DNA of 64,000 nucleotides from Thiodiazotropha sp040506775. Lineage in GTDB: Bacteria > Pseudomonadota > Gammaproteobacteria > Chromatiales > Chromatiaceae. The number at the start of each line of letters is the position of its first letter. Positions within the stretch are counted from its first letter, which is position 1. The notes beneath the pieces are model-generated. The model ran no database searches. It had not been told where the DNA came from and was given only the letters and a program-made list of their open reading frames with translations. A program made the position numbers and the translations under genes. Of this stretch, positions 61,640 through 64,000 are shown one piece after another. Location of the stretch: positions 1 through 64,000 of the forward strand of contig JBEVWC010000012.1 in assembly GCA_040506775.1 (NCBI GenBank). The letters run 5' to 3'.

Positions 61640-64000
61640 TCACAATGACTGGATCTTATCCAGCTGGGCGCGCAGGCTCTCCAATGCCTTGAGATTCTCA
61701 TTGAGTTTGTCGCGCTCCTTCTGCACCACGGCAGGCGGGGCCTTGTCGACGAAACTGGGGTTGCCGAGTTTCTTCTCGGTTCGCTCCGCATCGCCCTGCA
61801 GACGGCTGATCTCCTTTTCCAGGCGTTTGATTTCCGCAGCCTTGTCGATCAGTCCGGCCAGGGGGATGAGCACTTTCATCTCGCCCACCAGGGCGGTGGC
61901 GGATTCCGGGCCGTGATCATTCGGCGGCAGCACCTCGATGGATTCGGTGCGGGCCAGGAAGTCGAGGAAGGGCCGGTGCCTGAGCGCCAGGCTCTGGTCC
62001 GTCTCGCTGGCGTTGGCCAGCAGCACCGGAACCTGTTTGGCGGGGGCGATGTTCATCTCACCCTTGATCTTGCGGATCCCCAGAATGAACTGCATCACCC
62101 AGGTCATCTCCTGTTCCGCCGCTTCATCGATGAGTGACTCGCGCCGGGTCGGGAAGGGCCGGTTCATGATGGTGTCACCCTCAACACCCGCAAGCGGGGC
62201 AACCCGTTGCCAGATCTCTTCGGTAATGAAGGGCATGATCGGATGGGTCATGCGCAGCAGGTTTTCCAATACCCGGACCAGGGTCCTGCGGGTGCCCCGT
62301 TTGGCCGCTTCACTGGCGTTCGGGTCGTTGAGCACCGGTTTGCTCAGTTCCAGGTACCAGTCGCAGTACTCGTTCCAGGTGAACTCATAGATCGCCTGTG
62401 CCGCATGGTCGAAGCGATAGCCCTCGATGGCGTCCGCCACGGCCTGTTTGGCCTTTTGCAGACGGGACAGGATCCAGCGGTCGGCCAGGGAGCGTTGCAG
62501 TTCCGAGACCGGCTCCGAATGGCCGGTTTTTGCCGCGCCGACACCGCAGTCCTGGCCCTCCACGTTCATCATCACATAGCGGGAGGCGTTCCACAGCTTG
62601 TTGCAGAAATTGCGGTAGCCCTCGATACGGCCCATATCGAACTTGATGTCCCGGCCGGTGGCCGCCAGCGCGGCAAAGGTGAAGCGCAGGGAGTCGGTGC
62701 CGAAGCTGGGGATGCCGTCGGGAAACTCCTTGCGGGTCTGCTGCTCGATCTTTTTCGCCAGCTGCGGCTGCATCATGCCGCTGGTGCGTTTCTTCAGCAG
62801 CGCCTCGAGTTCAATGCCATCGATCAGGTCGATGGGATCGAGTACGTTGCCCTTGGACTTGGACATCTTGTCGCCGTGGGAATCGCGCACCAGGCCATGC
62901 ACATAAACCTCGTGAAACGGGACATCGTCCATGAACTTGAGGCCCATCATGATCATCCGCGCCACCCAGAAGAAGATGATGTCGAACCCGGTCACCAGCA
63001 CGCTGGTGGGATAGAAGTTGTTCAGCCGATCGGTCTGCTCGGGCCAGCCGAGGGTGGAGAAGGGCCACAGTGCGGAGCTGAACCAGGTGTCGAGCACGTC
63101 CTCGTCCTGGCGCAGGGGGTAGTCGTCGGACAGCTGATGGGTGCGCCGTACCTCGGCCTCGTCACGCCCGACATAGACGTTGCCCTCGTTGTCATACCAG
63201 GCGGGAATCCGGTGACCCCACCAGATCTGCCGACTGATGCACCAGTCCTGGATGTTGCGCATCCACTCGAAGTAGGTGTTCTTCCAGTTGTCCGGGACAA
63301 AGCGGATACGCCCATTCTCCACCGCCTCGATGGCCGGCTTGGCCAGTGGCGCGATCTTCACGTACCACTGGTCGGTGAGAAAGGGTTCAATGACCGCGCC
63401 GGAGCGGTCGCCCCGGGGCACCATCAGCTTGTGTTCGTCGACCTTCAGAAGCAGGCCCTGGGTCTCCAGATCCGCGACCACCCGCTTGCGGGCCTCGTAA
63501 CGGTCGAGTCCGATGTATTTTTCCGGGATCAGATGACCTTCTTCGTCCTCATTGTTGCGAATTGCGGCGTCGATGGTGAAGATGTTGATCAGTCCCCCAT
63601 GAGCCTGCTCGCTGATGCTGATCTCATCCCGGTGACGTTGCCACACGGCGTAGTCGTTGAAGTCGTGGGCCGGGGTGATCTTCACGCAGCCGGTACCGAA
63701 CTCGGGATCCACGTGTTCTTCATCGGCGATGATCGGGATGCGCCGTCCGGTCAGGGGCAGTTCCAGCAGTTCGCCGATCATGTGCTTATAGCGTTCGTCT
63801 GTGGGGTTCACCGCCACCGCGCAGTCGCCCAGCAGGGTCTCCGGGCGGGTGGTGGCCACCACCAGCTGACCCTGACCGTTGCTCAGGGGATAGCGGATGT
63901 GCCACATGAAGCCGTTCTCCTCCTCGGAGAGCACCTCCAGGTCGGACACGGCGGTATGCAGTTTCGGGTCCCAGTTGACCAGGCGTTTGCCGCGGTAGAT
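61640..64000 (-). CDS. valS: Valyl-tRNA synthetase (C-terminal part, runs off the window)
   Basis: The frame is open to the right edge; about 786 residues of the ~950-residue enzyme are present. It charges tRNA-Val and edits mischarged threonine. The editing (CP1) domain begins the visible part (RYPLSNGQGQLVVATTRPETLLGDCAV). WGHRIPAWY and WFSSALWPFSTLGWPEQT follow. The KMSKS motif is DKMSKSKGNVLDP. The C-terminal ~100 residues are the coiled-coil arm (EIKRLEKEISRLQGDAERTEKKL). The HIGH motif and N-terminus are outside the window. Confidence 0.97.
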   Translation of the reverse strand: MYRGKRLVNWDPKLHTAVSDLEVLSEEENGFMWHIRYPLSNGQGQLVVATTRPETLLGDCAVAVNPTDERYKHMIGELLELPLTGRRIPIIADEEHVDPEFGTGCVKITPAHDFNDYAVWQRHRDEISISEQAHGGLINIFTIDAAIRNNEDEEGHLIPEKYIGLDRYEARKRVVADLETQGLLLKVDEHKLMVPRGDRSGAVIEPFLTDQWYVKIAPLAKPAIEAVENGRIRFVPDNWKNTYFEWMRNIQDWCISRQIWWGHRIPAWYDNEGNVYVGRDEAEVRRTHQLSDDYPLRQDEDVLDTWFSSALWPFSTLGWPEQTDRLNNFYPTSVLVTGFDIIFFWVARMIMMGLKFMDDVPFHEVYVHGLVRDSHGDKMSKSKGNVLDPIDLIDGIELEALLKKRTSGMMQPQLAKKIEQQTRKEFPDGIPSFGTDSLRFTFAALAATGRDIKFDMGRIEGYRNFCNKLWNASRYVMMNVEGQDCGVGAAKTGHSEPVSELQRSLADRWILSRLQKAKQAVADAIEGYRFDHAAQAIYEFTWNEYCDWYLELSKPVLNDPNASEAAKRGTRRTLVRVLENLLRMTHPIMPFITEEIWQRVAPLAGVEGDTIMNRPFPTRRESLIDEAAEQEMTWVMQFILGIRKIKGEMNIAPAKQVPVLLANASETDQSLALRHRPFLDFLARTESIEVLPPNDHGPESATALVGEMKVLIPLAGLIDKAAEIKRLEKEISRLQGDAERTEKKLGNPSFVDKAPPAVVQKERDKLNENLKALESLRAQLDKIQSL

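Overview
The window is chromosomal DNA of a gammaproteobacterium. Gene order such as ribBA-ribH-nusB-thiL-pgpA, cvpA-purF, xseB-ispA and divergent parE, together with PHB, polyphosphate and c-di-GMP genes and a GC-rich backbone, fits a free-living or symbiotic Chromatiales-like (sulfur-oxidiser type) bacterium. The genus cannot be named from the sequence alone. Most of the window is well-ordered housekeeping DNA with few mobile elements.

Region 1 (1-4900) is different. It is clearly AT-richer and holds a tandem array of integron gene cassettes, all on the + strand. Each cassette is one small gene followed by an attC-type recombination site with recognisable R'' (..TAAC) and R' (GTTRRRY-like) core boxes. 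The cassette genes are two proteins of unknown function, a TPR-like protein, a methyltransferase, an FxsA-like membrane protein and a GNAT acetyltransferase. No integrase lies in the window; from cassette polarity it would be expected to the left. The array ends in a decayed IS3-family transposase. After it comes an unrecognised two-gene unit: a 232-residue protein with a Gly/Ala-rich hydrophobic core, and a 76-residue two-helix membrane protein.

Region 2 (5.2-22.2 kb) holds phaB, a secreted beta-helix protein, tRNA-Val, gltX, glnS, tRNA-Ala, cvpA-purF, a secreted VWA protein, a spondin-domain protein, a PAS/GGDEF cyclase, and the riboflavin/nusB/thiamine/PgpA operon. RibBA in that operon has a degenerate GTP cyclohydrolase II half. 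Region 3 (22.1-33.1 kb) holds a retropepsin-like protease, DUF599, TPR and TAXI-type proteins, katG, a repeat-filled intergenic stretch, and a large autotransporter with five anchor-type repeats.

Region 4 (33.5-45.1 kb) holds folE2, ispA-xseB divergent from parE-sco, a DUF1554-like fragment, a GGDEF-EAL protein, and ppx divergent from a Nudix gene across a perfect 44-bp palindrome, then a NYN plus cold-shock-like fusion. Region 5 (45.7-64 kb) holds the oxidative pentose-phosphate operon zwf-pgl-gnd, a lone DUF2126 protein, a membrane-bound spermidine-synthase-like protein, a DUF4242/di-haem peroxidase/Crp/desaturase cluster, ppk2, a DUF2007 protein, a TIR-domain protein with an unrecognised beta-rich middle region, and the 3' part of valS, which runs off the right edge.

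At least three families of short palindromic repeats (REP/BIME-like) punctuate the intergenic spaces, mainly between convergent genes. The most promising leads for new biology are the cassette array, the hydrophobic-core/two-helix pair beside it, the TIR protein, and the 44-bp palindrome.
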